NCBI GenBank assembly: GCA_002329495.1 | Contig: DCTH01000088.1 | Location: forward strand, 1 to 6,557 | Source of the DNA: Syntrophothermus sp. UBA1445 | GTDB lineage: Bacteria; Bacillota; Syntrophomonadia; Syntrophomonadales; DTU052 | Reading direction: 5' to 3' | DNA length: 6,557 bases | In this document: positions 1 through 5,191 of the stretch, piece by piece | How positions within the stretch are numbered: position 1 is the first letter of the stretch | Layout: every line of letters starts with the position of its first letter | Made by a program: the position numbers and the translations under genes | Notes under the pieces: generated by a model | Database searches by the model: none | Seen by the model: the letters and a program-made list of their open reading frames with translations, nothing else | Told to the model about the DNA's origin: nothing

Positions 1-476
1 CCTACCTCATCCATGAACTGGCGGGCCATTCTGATCAGTTTATCCGGTGACAGGGCCAGGTAATCGGATAGTCTCCTGGCCGGAACCGCCCCTCCCTGAT
101 AGAAGGCGGTGTAAACCTCGCCTTTCCGGGCATTAAGCACCGGACAGATCAAATCCGGTCTCCAGCTGACATTATGGGCGATGGCATCCAGGGTAGGCAC
201 CCCAATCACCGGCTTGCTCCTGGCCAATGCCAGGCCCTTGGCGGTAGCCAGCCCGATACGGAGTCCCGTAAAAGACCCGGGACCGGTGGTCACGGCAATG
301 GCATCCACCTCACCCAGGTCAAACCCGGTTTGCCTGAACGCCCCATCAATCATCTCCAACAGGGTGCGCGAGTGTTTGTACCCAGTATTGGCCAGGGCCT
401 CGTAATAGACCTTCTTATCATCAACCAGTGCCACACCGGCTACCGGGGTAGCAGTATCAATACTTAAGATCAGCAT
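1..476 (-). CDS. tsaB: TsaB, t6A tRNA-modification protein (C-terminus cut by window edge)
   Basis: TsaB is the ASKHA-fold, catalytically inactive partner of TsaD. With TsaE it forms the cytoplasmic complex that transfers the threonylcarbamoyl group to A37 of ANN-decoding tRNAs. The first 158 residues are visible. SIDTAT (5-10) is the N-terminal ASKHA strand, KHS lies at 34-36, and GPGSFTGLRIG (65-75) is the family hallmark. NARKGEVY (115-122) also fits the family. Full-length TsaB is usually about 220-240 residues, so roughly the last third lies beyond position 1. The ATG start (476-474) overlaps the tsaE stop by 7 nt (ATGCTGA), which implies translational coupling. In Firmicutes the next genes are often rimI and tsaD, but these are not in view. 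Identification is firm. Confidence 0.96.
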   Translation of the reverse strand, partial: MLILSIDTATPVAGVALVDDKKVYYEALANTGYKHSRTLLEMIDGAFRQTGFDLGEVDAIAVTTGPGSFTGLRIGLATAKGLALARSKPVIGVPTLDAIAHNVSWRPDLICPVLNARKGEVYTAFYQGGAVPARRLSDYLALSPDKLIRMARQFMDEV

Positions 477-934
477 AAGCGTTTCATGACCTCCAGGATC
501 TGTCCGCGATCATCAGGAACGGATAGTCGTACCAGGCGCGGCGAATCATAATCATCATCCGTGATCTCTATCTCAATTACTATATCCCCGGGTTCCAGAG
601 TCTCCGGGGAAGGCCATTCAATCAGGGTGACCCCGTCACCGTAGTAGGATTCCTCCCATTCATCGCGGTCCTGATCCTCTCCACCCAACCGGTAAAAATC
701 CAGGTGGTACACCGGCAATCGACCCAGGTATACCTGCATAATGGTGAAGGTCGGACTGGTTACCATTCCTTCAAAACCAAGTCCCCGGGCGATTCCTTTA
801 ACCAGGGTGGTCTTCCCGGCCCCCAGGTCTCCCCGGAGCAGCAACCGGTCCCCGGCTTTAAGTTCCCGGGACAGGATCTCCCCCAGGGCCATCATCTTGT
901 CACTTGCTTCCACAACTATTTGCCGGGTCTTCAT
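470..934 (-). CDS. tsaE: TsaE, P-loop ATPase of t6A tRNA modification
   Basis: TsaE (YjeE family) binds and hydrolyses ATP to reset the TsaB-TsaD complex during t6A37 synthesis; it acts in the cytoplasm. The 154-residue length is normal for the family. The Walker A motif GDLGAGKT spans residues 35-42. Other family motifs are SPTF (60-63), HLDFYRL (77-83) and IEWP (105-108). The ATG start (934-932) overlaps the glycosylase stop as ATGA, a 4-nt overlap. It is preceded by a GAGGGGA-type ribosome binding site that lies inside the upstream gene. The gene also overlaps tsaB by 7 nt, so all three are almost certainly cotranscribed. The acidic stretch EITDDDYD (123-130) varies between homologues and no function is claimed for it. 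Confidence 0.96.
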   Translation of the reverse strand: MKTRQIVVEASDKMMALGEILSRELKAGDRLLLRGDLGAGKTTLVKGIARGLGFEGMVTSPTFTIMQVYLGRLPVYHLDFYRLGGEDQDRDEWEESYYGDGVTLIEWPSPETLEPGDIVIEIEITDDDYDSPRLVRLSVPDDRGQILEVMKRLC

Positions 935-1620
935 GTATTCAGTCCCCTCTGGTTTACCTCCTGGCGGATCAGTTTAAAATCCTCCCATACCGGCCTCTTC
1001 AGGCTCTCGTTTCGCAGCAGGGCCGCCGGATGGTAGGTCGGCATAATCATTATTCCCTGGCGGGTAAACCATTTCCCTCTCACGATCGTAATCTTGGCCT
1101 TGTTATCCACCACTGTCTGAGTAGCCAGAGCCCCCAGACAGATTATCAATTTCGGTTTGATCAACCGGATCTGAGCTTCCAGGTACCCCCGGCACAGCGC
1201 GATTTCATTGGGGTTGGGCAGCCTGTTGCCCGGGGGTCGGCACTTAACCACATTAGTTATGTAGACTTTGGATCTGGTTATCCCGGCGGCTTCCAGAATG
1301 CGGTCCAGAAGCTGTCCTGCCTTACCCACAAAAGGCTCGCCGATCTCATCCTCGCTCTGGCCGGGACCCTCCCCCACCAGCATGATATCCGCGTTCTGGG
1401 GACCGACGCCGAATACCACCTGTTTACAGCCATCCCGCAGAGGACAGAGACGGCAGCTACGGGCATTTTCCTCCAGATCCTGCATTGTTGTTATATCATG
1501 GTATCCTTCATTTTCTTTTATTCCCAGCAGAAAGGGAATGTATTTTGCCGGGGACTCTCTTACCAACTCCTCATAAACTGGCCCCGTGCTCCCGAACAGA
1601 TTAGGTTGTTCCTTGGTCAA
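931..1620 (-). CDS. Family-4 (iron-sulfur) uracil-DNA glycosylase
   Basis: This enzyme excises uracil from DNA as the first step of base excision repair. The 229-residue protein shows the family-4 pattern. GEGPGQSEDEIG (83-94) is motif A, followed by PFVGKAGQLLD (96-106). KCRPPGNR lies at 126-133 and the HPAALLRN motif at 197-204. Four cysteines fit the [4Fe-4S] ligands: C56, C59, C127 and C143. About 45 residues precede the core; such N-terminal extensions occur in other bacterial members. The start is TTG (1620-1618), supported by GGGGAGGG at 1627-1634 with 6-nt spacing. No nearby ATG has a comparable site, since the first internal Met is residue 46. The gene overlaps tsaE by 4 nt. It is sometimes annotated as a phage SPO1 DNA polymerase-related protein. 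Family assignment is firm; the start is very likely. Confidence 0.93.
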   Translation of the reverse strand: MTKEQPNLFGSTGPVYEELVRESPAKYIPFLLGIKENEGYHDITTMQDLEENARSCRLCPLRDGCKQVVFGVGPQNADIMLVGEGPGQSEDEIGEPFVGKAGQLLDRILEAAGITRSKVYITNVVKCRPPGNRLPNPNEIALCRGYLEAQIRLIKPKLIICLGALATQTVVDNKAKITIVRGKWFTRQGIMIMPTYHPAALLRNESLKRPVWEDFKLIRQEVNQRGLNT

Positions 1621-1626
1621 TCTTAT

Positions 1627-1634
1627 CCCTCCCC
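1627..1634 (-). promoter_or_regulatory. Ribosome binding site that sets the TTG start of the glycosylase
   Basis: GGGGAGGG on the minus strand sits 6 nt upstream of TTG at 1620-1618. This strong Shine-Dalgarno match is the reason for accepting the non-ATG start. Confidence 0.7.
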
Positions 1635-1661
1635 AGCCCTATCTAATCAGACTGAAACAGC

Positions 1662-1688
1662 AAGACAGGCCTCAATAAAGCCTGTCTT
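1662..1688 (-). terminator. Hairpin between the GH18 gene and the glycosylase operon, possible terminator
   Basis: AAGACAGGC (1662-1670) and GCCTGTCTT (1680-1688) form a perfect 9-bp stem with a 9-nt loop. It lies downstream of the GH18 stop codon and upstream of the glycosylase. In the leftward direction the stem is followed only by GCTGTTTC, so the U-tract is poor. Termination may therefore be partial, with read-through into the repair/tRNA operon. An 11-base palindrome, TTAACAGTTAA (1687-1697), abuts it; whether it is an operator is unknown. Confidence 0.45.
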
Positions 1689-1719
1689 AACAGTTAAATT
1701 AATTCTATATCTTTTCGCC

Positions 1720-1740
1720 TAAAGGTTCCAGGCACCTTTA
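1720..1740. repeat. Imperfect palindrome of the GGTGCC-type
   Basis: TAAAGGT (1720-1726) and ACCTTTA (1734-1740) form a perfect 7-bp stem around a 7-nt loop. On the minus strand the core reads AAAGGTGCCTGGAACCTTT. It begins 18 nt past the GH18 stop codon and has no U-tract, so it is a weak terminator candidate. From memory, palindromes built on GGTGCC..GGCACC are dispersed in many bacterial genomes, so a small repeat element is an alternative. Only one copy occurs in this window. Confidence 0.4.
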
Positions 1741-1758
1741 TTACTTCTTCTACACCCG

Positions 1759-3135
1759 TTACTCACCCAAGACCCGGAAGAAGTCGTTAAACGCCCCGGT
1801 CAGCCTCCAGAAGGACACTCCTGGCAGGTTGTTCTCCACCGCCACCGCGTACTTCTCACCCAGGCTGACACCGTTCTCGTACCAGACCCGGTGCTGCTGG
1901 CCGTTCTGGTCCCGGTAATCGATGTAAGGGGTGAAGCTCACCCGATCAAAGCCCATCACCCGATGATATGAACTGTTTAAAAGGTTGTCTAGGCTGGTTT
2001 GATAAAAAGTGGTCTTGGTCCCCCGGGTTAAATTCCAATCCCGCCCGTAGGCACCCAACGCCAGAATCACCTTATGACGGGGAACCCGGTTCAGGGCATA
2101 ACTGGTGGCATCCTCCACCCAGTCAATCGGAGCCGACGCCCCCGGGGTACTGGTGGTATAGTCATAGGCCATAATAATCAGGTAATCAACCGCCTGTCCT
2201 ACCGCCGCATAGTCGAATCCCGCATGCCACGAGCTACCCTCGGTTTTGGCAGGAGCGGCTACCGAAAGCGTAAGGTTATTTGCATGTAGAGCCTGGCTCA
2301 GATCATTCATAAACAGCGAGAAATTGTCCCGATCCTGAGCGGGTATTGCCTCCAGGTCGATGTTGATACCATCGTAACCAAATTGGGCCGCGTGAGCGGT
2401 AAGGTTATCAATCAAGCGCTGGCGGTTCTGAGGACTGCTGAGCAGTGAATGGAGTTTTTCCTGTCCAGCCGCATCCCATCCCATCAGCATGACGCTGGCA
2501 TGGGTTTTGAGACCATTTTGGCGGGCCCGGTCAAGAGCCGCCTGGCGCCTGGCAGTCCCACTGTTATCGGCCCAGTATTCGTAAAAAAGATTACCCTGGC
2601 CATCAGTCTCCAGCCAGCGGAAAATGACGTCGGTCAGTGATGGGTGGTCCAGTTCCTCCGGAGTCCCATAGTAGAAATACCCCATTACCCTGGGAGTCTG
2701 ACCAAAGTTGATCAGGACCATGTTCTCTCGGGCCTTCCACCCGACGGTGGCTCCCATCCTCTCGGCAAAGAAGCGGACCGGAAGATAGGTTCGCCCCTCG
2801 TAAATGAAAGGTGCCACATCAAGAGCGATCGGTTTGTTGTTTACCAGGGCTGAATAACTGCCGATCACAAAGACGAATTCATTGTTGCCACAGTTAATAG
2901 TAACCTTACGGCCGTATGGCTCCCACTGGGCCTCACCATTGACCGCAGGGTCTTCCACTATGTAGCGGACCGGCAACATGGTTCGCCCGGATACTATCCT
3001 GCCCCCCGGCGAAAAGCTGCGCAACTCACCATTGATCTTGATCTGCACCGCCTCCTCGGCGGTAGTTAGGTGAGGTGCGATTCCCAGGATCACAAACACC
3101 ATTAGTAATCCGATGAAGATTTTTTTCAAAAACAT
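1759..3135 (-). CDS. Secreted GH18-fold glycosidase (YaaH/SleL-like) with copper amine oxidase N-terminal-type domain
   Basis: The protein is probably an exported hydrolase of peptidoglycan or spore-cortex glycans. From the ATG at 3135 it has 458 residues. A signal peptide covers about residues 1-26: a Lys pair, then a hydrophobic core, then a likely cut after LTTA. A copper-amine-oxidase-N-like domain (about 28-146) has the paired motifs LPVRY (54-58) and LPVRF (118-122). A GH18 barrel follows from about 148 to the end. Its catalytic strand DGINIDLE lies at 255-262, with E262 as the predicted proton donor and N258 in place of one Asp of DxxDxDxE; that Asn is, as I recall, common in the YaaH group. 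MAYDY (322-326) and the GVSFW strand with W443 are also present. The frame stays open upstream to 3231, but that extension lacks a signal peptide. GGGAGG (3144-3139) is only 3 nt from the ATG and 9 nt from a TTG at 3129, so the start could be two codons later. There are no LysM domains. Confidence 0.88.
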   Translation of the reverse strand: MFLKKIFIGLLMVFVILGIAPHLTTAEEAVQIKINGELRSFSPGGRIVSGRTMLPVRYIVEDPAVNGEAQWEPYGRKVTINCGNNEFVFVIGSYSALVNNKPIALDVAPFIYEGRTYLPVRFFAERMGATVGWKARENMVLINFGQTPRVMGYFYYGTPEELDHPSLTDVIFRWLETDGQGNLFYEYWADNSGTARRQAALDRARQNGLKTHASVMLMGWDAAGQEKLHSLLSSPQNRQRLIDNLTAHAAQFGYDGINIDLEAIPAQDRDNFSLFMNDLSQALHANNLTLSVAAPAKTEGSSWHAGFDYAAVGQAVDYLIIMAYDYTTSTPGASAPIDWVEDATSYALNRVPRHKVILALGAYGRDWNLTRGTKTTFYQTSLDNLLNSSYHRVMGFDRVSFTPYIDYRDQNGQQHRVWYENGVSLGEKYAVAVENNLPGVSFWRLTGAFNDFFRVLGE

Positions 3136-3224
3136 CACCCTCCCGTCATATGCAATTCGACACAACTCCTGCCAAACCTTGAAGTAATTAATTCCAAGCC
3201 GGCATGCAGGATAAGGAGATGGTG

Positions 3225-3278
3225 ATGTCAAATTTAGAATTAGGGCAATTAGTTTCCCAAATCAAGACGGGGGTGTAG
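3225..3278 (+). CDS. Possible 17-residue leader or small protein
   Basis: An ATG at 3225 opens a frame of 17 codons ending at TAG 3276-3278. The peptide is MSNLELGQLVSQIKTGV. AAGGAG (3213-3218) sits 6 nt before the ATG, a near-ideal ribosome binding site. The stop is 2 nt before the ATG of the next gene, and that gene's own GGGGGTG site lies inside the end of this ORF. Translational coupling to the lamin-tail-like gene is therefore plausible. I do not recognise the peptide. Such a short frame could occur by chance; the ribosome binding site and spacing are the only support. Confidence 0.4.
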   Translation: MSNLELGQLVSQIKTGV

Positions 3279-3280
3279 AT

Positions 3281-3706
3281 ATGGCCCGGAAAATTGTAAT
3301 AAAAGCTATCTCCACTGTGCCACAGGATAAGGATGCCAACTTCAGGCTGACCGACGAATGGATCTGCATCGCAAATGAGGGCACAACCACCGAAAACATG
3401 GAAGGCTGGATCCTGTGTACCTGGAAACCCGACGGTCGGCACTATAACCAATTCTACTTCCCGGCCGAGATTCATGCATACCGGATGAATTTCAAGCCCG
3501 GTCAGCTGATCTTTATCATGACTGGCAGCGGCAGGGACACCTTTTTGCCGGCTATGGAGGGACACCCCGGGCAGTATCACTTCTTTATGGGCCTGGATCA
3601 CTTCATATGGGACACACCCAAAGACAAGGTCAACCTCTACAGTTTCAAAAAGGAAGGTCAAAAGGAGATCTATGAACTGGTAGCTCAGCGCGAGATTACC
3701 GGCTGA
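3281..3706 (+). CDS. Small cytoplasmic protein resembling a lamin-tail (LTD) domain
   Basis: This 141-residue protein has no signal peptide or membrane segment. The segment DEWICIANEG (25-34) followed by NMEGWILCTW (39-48) matches the lamin-tail-domain pattern of a strand ending in a N-x-G turn, then a 'L.GW.L' strand. FKPGQLIFIMTGSG (71-84) and DKVNLYSFKKEG (115-126) fit the later strands, where LTD proteins read like 'DtV.LyD..G'. Lamin-tail domains are immunoglobulin-like beta-sandwiches. In bacteria they are usually attached to secreted nucleases or surface proteins, so a free-standing intracellular copy is unusual. The ATG at 3281 is preceded by GGGGGTG (3269-3275) with 5-nt spacing. The gene is divergent from the GH18 gene, may be coupled to a 17-codon ORF, and ends at a strong terminator. 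Function is unknown. The domain call rests on motif memory and is moderate. Confidence 0.7.
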   Translation: MARKIVIKAISTVPQDKDANFRLTDEWICIANEGTTTENMEGWILCTWKPDGRHYNQFYFPAEIHAYRMNFKPGQLIFIMTGSGRDTFLPAMEGHPGQYHFFMGLDHFIWDTPKDKVNLYSFKKEGQKEIYELVAQREITG

Positions 3707-3735
3707 TGGTTCTTAAGTCAAACCTGTAACCACGG

Positions 3736-3766
3736 ACCCGGGTGGAGCAACCCGGGTTGATTTTTT
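3736..3766 (+). terminator. Intrinsic terminator after the lamin-tail-like gene
   Basis: ACCCGGGT (3736-3743) pairs with ACCCGGGT (3750-3757) through an 8-bp G+C-rich stem and a 6-nt loop. T6 at 3761-3766 follows 3 nt later. It begins 30 nt after the stop codon and separates this gene from the ABC transporter operon. Confidence 0.85.
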
Positions 3767-3891
3767 CTCGGCGAAAGACGTAGCCCGTTTAATTGTTCTG
3801 AATCTCTGCGGGGAACCAAAAACTCTCGGCCTCAGTTCTAAGTCCTTGTCAGTCGTTTTACTCCCCAAGATCTGCCAGGGATTATTTTTCG

Positions 3892-3925
3892 GCAAATAAC
3901 CAGAAAAAAGGGTTTTCTTATTTGC
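3892..3925 (+). other. Bulged hairpin upstream of the binding-protein gene
   Basis: GCAAATA (3892-3898) pairs with TATTTGC (3919-3925), and AGAAAA (3902-3907) pairs with TTTTCT (3913-3918). A 3-nt bulge (ACC) lies on the left arm and the loop is AAGGG. The hairpin is A+T-rich with no T-tract after it, so it is not a terminator. It may overlap the promoter region rather than be transcribed. Confidence 0.45.
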
Positions 3926-3939
3926 GAAATGCTTTATCA

Positions 3940-3963
3940 TAATAAAGGGACAACCCTTTATTA
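3940..3963 (+). other. Perfect 10-bp hairpin in the binding-protein 5' leader
   Basis: TAATAAAGGG (3940-3949) and CCCTTTATTA (3954-3963) are exact reverse complements around the 4-nt loop ACAA. The hairpin ends 22 nt before the ribosome binding site. With no T-tract it is not a terminator. It could be an mRNA-stabilising 5' hairpin or an operator. Confidence 0.55.
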
Positions 3964-3998
3964 GGCTAAAATCTAACTTTGGAACGGGAGGCATTATT

Positions 3999-5015
3999 GT
4001 GAAGTTGTTGAGAAACCGAAGGTTAACGTTTACGGTGTTGCTGGTTTCCATCCTGGCATTGTTGATGGGCGGGTGCGGCACCCAGCCGGCAGCCCAGGAT
4101 GAGAATGAACCGGTCAAGTTCAAGATCGGTCACTGCACCTGGGTTGGCTATGGCCCTCTGTACATAGCCCAGGAAAAAGGCTTCTTTGCCAAGTACAACA
4201 TCGAGCCGGAGATGGTGATTATTGAGGACGAATCCCAGTATGCGGCGGCCCTGGCGGCCAACCGGATTCAGGCCCTGGGAAATGTGGTGGACCGTGATGT
4301 TATCCATTACGCCAATGGAGTGGATGCTAAGTTTGTCTGTGCCATGGACCAGTCCTATGGAGGCGACGGAATAATTGCCTCGGGGGACATAAAGACCGTC
4401 AAGGATCTGGAAGGAAAAACCGTGGGTCTGGACAAGGCCTCCACCAGCTATTTCTTCTTCCTGGCCGTGCTCGATAAGTACGGAGTAGACGAAAGCAAGA
4501 TCAATATCCAGGAGATGACTGCCGGAGATGCGGGAGCAGCCTTTGTGGCGGGTAAACTGGATGCGGCGGTAGCCTGGGAGCCCTGGCTGACGCAAGCCAA
4601 CCAGCGTGAAGGCGGCCATGTGCTGATTTCCAGCCGCGATTTCCCCGGTTATATTGTGGACGTTATCTCGGTTCGTCAGGACTTTATTGATCAGCACCCT
4701 GAAGCTGTATTAGGTCTGGTAAAAGCCTGGAACGAGGCGGTTGATTATTACAAGACCAACCCGGACGAAGGCAACCAGATTATGGCTAAAGCCCTGTCCT
4801 TATCCGAACAGGAGATTGCGGACATGGCTAAAGGCGTGCAGTTCATGGGTACCGAAGAAAACAAGAGCTTCTTTGATGAAACCAAGGCTACCGATTCTAT
4901 CTACTACATCACTGAACTGGCCTCCCAGTTCTGGACTGAAAAGGGAGTGCTTAAGGAGAAGGTAGAGCCAGCCGAGATTGTGGTACCCCGGTTTGTGCAG
5001 GAGGCCGCTCAATAA
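3999..5015 (+). CDS. ABC transporter substrate-binding lipoprotein, NitT/TauT/SsuA family
   Basis: The protein is a predicted membrane-anchored solute-binding lipoprotein that delivers a small ligand to the adjacent permease. Family members bind nitrate, alkanesulfonates, taurine, thiamine precursors and similar compounds; the ligand here cannot be told. Of 338 residues, 1-25 form a lipoprotein signal with Arg/Lys near the start and LMGGC ending at Cys26, the predicted lipidation site. YGPLYIAQEKGFF (51-63) is the typical first-lobe motif of the family. GDGIIAS (122-128), DLEGKTVGL (136-144), and the hinge-region motif VAWEPWL (191-197) also fit. The start is GTG 3999-4001 with GGGAGG (3986-3991) 7 nt upstream; starting later would lose the signal peptide. 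It is followed by 176 bases with a hairpin and a terminator before the permease, an arrangement expected to make this protein more abundant than the rest. Confidence 0.9.
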   Translation: MKLLRNRRLTFTVLLVSILALLMGGCGTQPAAQDENEPVKFKIGHCTWVGYGPLYIAQEKGFFAKYNIEPEMVIIEDESQYAAALAANRIQALGNVVDRDVIHYANGVDAKFVCAMDQSYGGDGIIASGDIKTVKDLEGKTVGLDKASTSYFFFLAVLDKYGVDESKINIQEMTAGDAGAAFVAGKLDAAVAWEPWLTQANQREGGHVLISSRDFPGYIVDVISVRQDFIDQHPEAVLGLVKAWNEAVDYYKTNPDEGNQIMAKALSLSEQEIADMAKGVQFMGTEENKSFFDETKATDSIYYITELASQFWTEKGVLKEKVEPAEIVVPRFVQEAAQ

Positions 5016-5041
5016 GGTTATACCATAATCATAGCTTCGCT

Positions 5042-5112
5042 GCCGGCAGATGATTAGACCGAACTCGGTCCAGAGTCAGGGGCCTTGAGTTGGGGTCTAA
5101 TCCTGCGCTGGC
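5042..5112 (+). ncRNA. Long structured leader/intercistronic hairpin, candidate regulatory RNA
   Basis: The segment folds into one long interrupted helix. GCCGGC (5042-5047) pairs with GCTGGC (5107-5112). GATTAGACC (5052-5060) pairs perfectly with GGTCTAATC (5094-5102). AACTC (5062-5066) pairs with GAGTT (5087-5091), and GGTCC (5067-5071) with GGGCC (5080-5084). The apical loop is 5072-5079. Competing pairings exist: TAATCAT (5026-5032) with ATGATTA (5050-5056), GAGTT with a second AACTC (5114-5118), and TGGC (5109-5112) with GCCA (5121-5124). I see no conserved core of a known riboswitch, and no T-box sequence. It may equally be a transcript-stabilising hairpin at the 3' end of the binding-protein message. 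Confidence 0.5.
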
Positions 5113-5149
5113 AAACTCCCGCCAACACAACAATTAATTATTGAAAATG

Positions 5150-5180
5150 AAGAAGGGCTTTCTTGCAGAAGGCCTTTTTT
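5150..5180 (+). terminator. Intrinsic terminator (attenuator position) before the permease gene
   Basis: The 14-nt arm at 5150-5163 (core GGGCTTTCT) pairs with 5167-5180 (core AGAAGGCC plus T6) with three G-U wobbles and a 3-nt loop TGC. The run TTTTTT at 5175-5180 gives a classic L-shaped intrinsic terminator. It lies 11 nt before the permease ATG and directly upstream of its ribosome binding site. Expression of the permease and ATPase therefore requires read-through or anti-termination. Confidence 0.8.
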
Positions 5181-5191
5181 CGGGAGCAACT

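Larger units (their letters stand above)
3767..3998 (+). other. Gene-free leader region upstream of the ABC transporter
   Basis: No convincing gene lies in these 232 bases. The first part (3767-3889) is unexplained. It contains GGGGAACC (3811-3818), and TCTCGGC occurs at both 3766-3772 and 3826-3832. The second part holds two hairpins (3892-3925 and 3940-3963). A possible -10 box, CATAAT (3938-3943), matches TATAAT at five of six bases. The -35 position 17 nt upstream (TTCTTA, 3915-3920) is poor, so the promoter call is weak. The ribosome binding site of the next gene, GGGAGG, is at 3986-3991. Confidence 0.5.

Noticed and set aside
904..1722. 272-codon plus-strand open frame
   Set aside because: It lies antisense to the well-supported glycosylase and tsaE genes, has no recognisable motif, and no promoter or ribosome binding site was found.
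3136..3231. N-terminal extension of the GH18 protein to 3231
   Set aside because: It would bury the signal peptide behind 32 unrelated residues and overlap the 17-codon ORF and its ribosome binding site.
3188..3661. 157-codon minus-strand open frame
   Set aside because: It is antisense to the lamin-tail-like gene and overlaps the 5' side of the GH18 gene's upstream region; no domain is evident.
3780..3870. Functional c-di-AMP (ydaO) riboswitch
   Set aside because: Only a faint 5' similarity is present. The conserved GGGGTGAATC and the CGAATCCG..CAGCTAAC segments are absent.
3767..3998. Guanidine-I (ykkC) or TPP riboswitch controlling the transporter
   Set aside because: Both can precede this transporter family, but neither the guanidine-I GGTCCGAGAG/AAAAGCCCGG core nor the TPP CTGAGA/ACCTGA core is found here or in 5016-5191.
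3713..4123. 136-codon minus-strand open frame
   Set aside because: It crosses the terminator, both hairpins and the start of the binding-protein gene, and resembles no known protein.
4023..4697. 224-codon minus-strand open frame
   Set aside because: It is fully antisense to the binding-protein gene, whose motifs and signal peptide are clear.
5141..5191. TTG start extending the permease by 17 residues
   Set aside because: There is no ribosome binding site before it, and the extra codons would be the terminator hairpin. The ATG at 5192 has GGGAG at good spacing.
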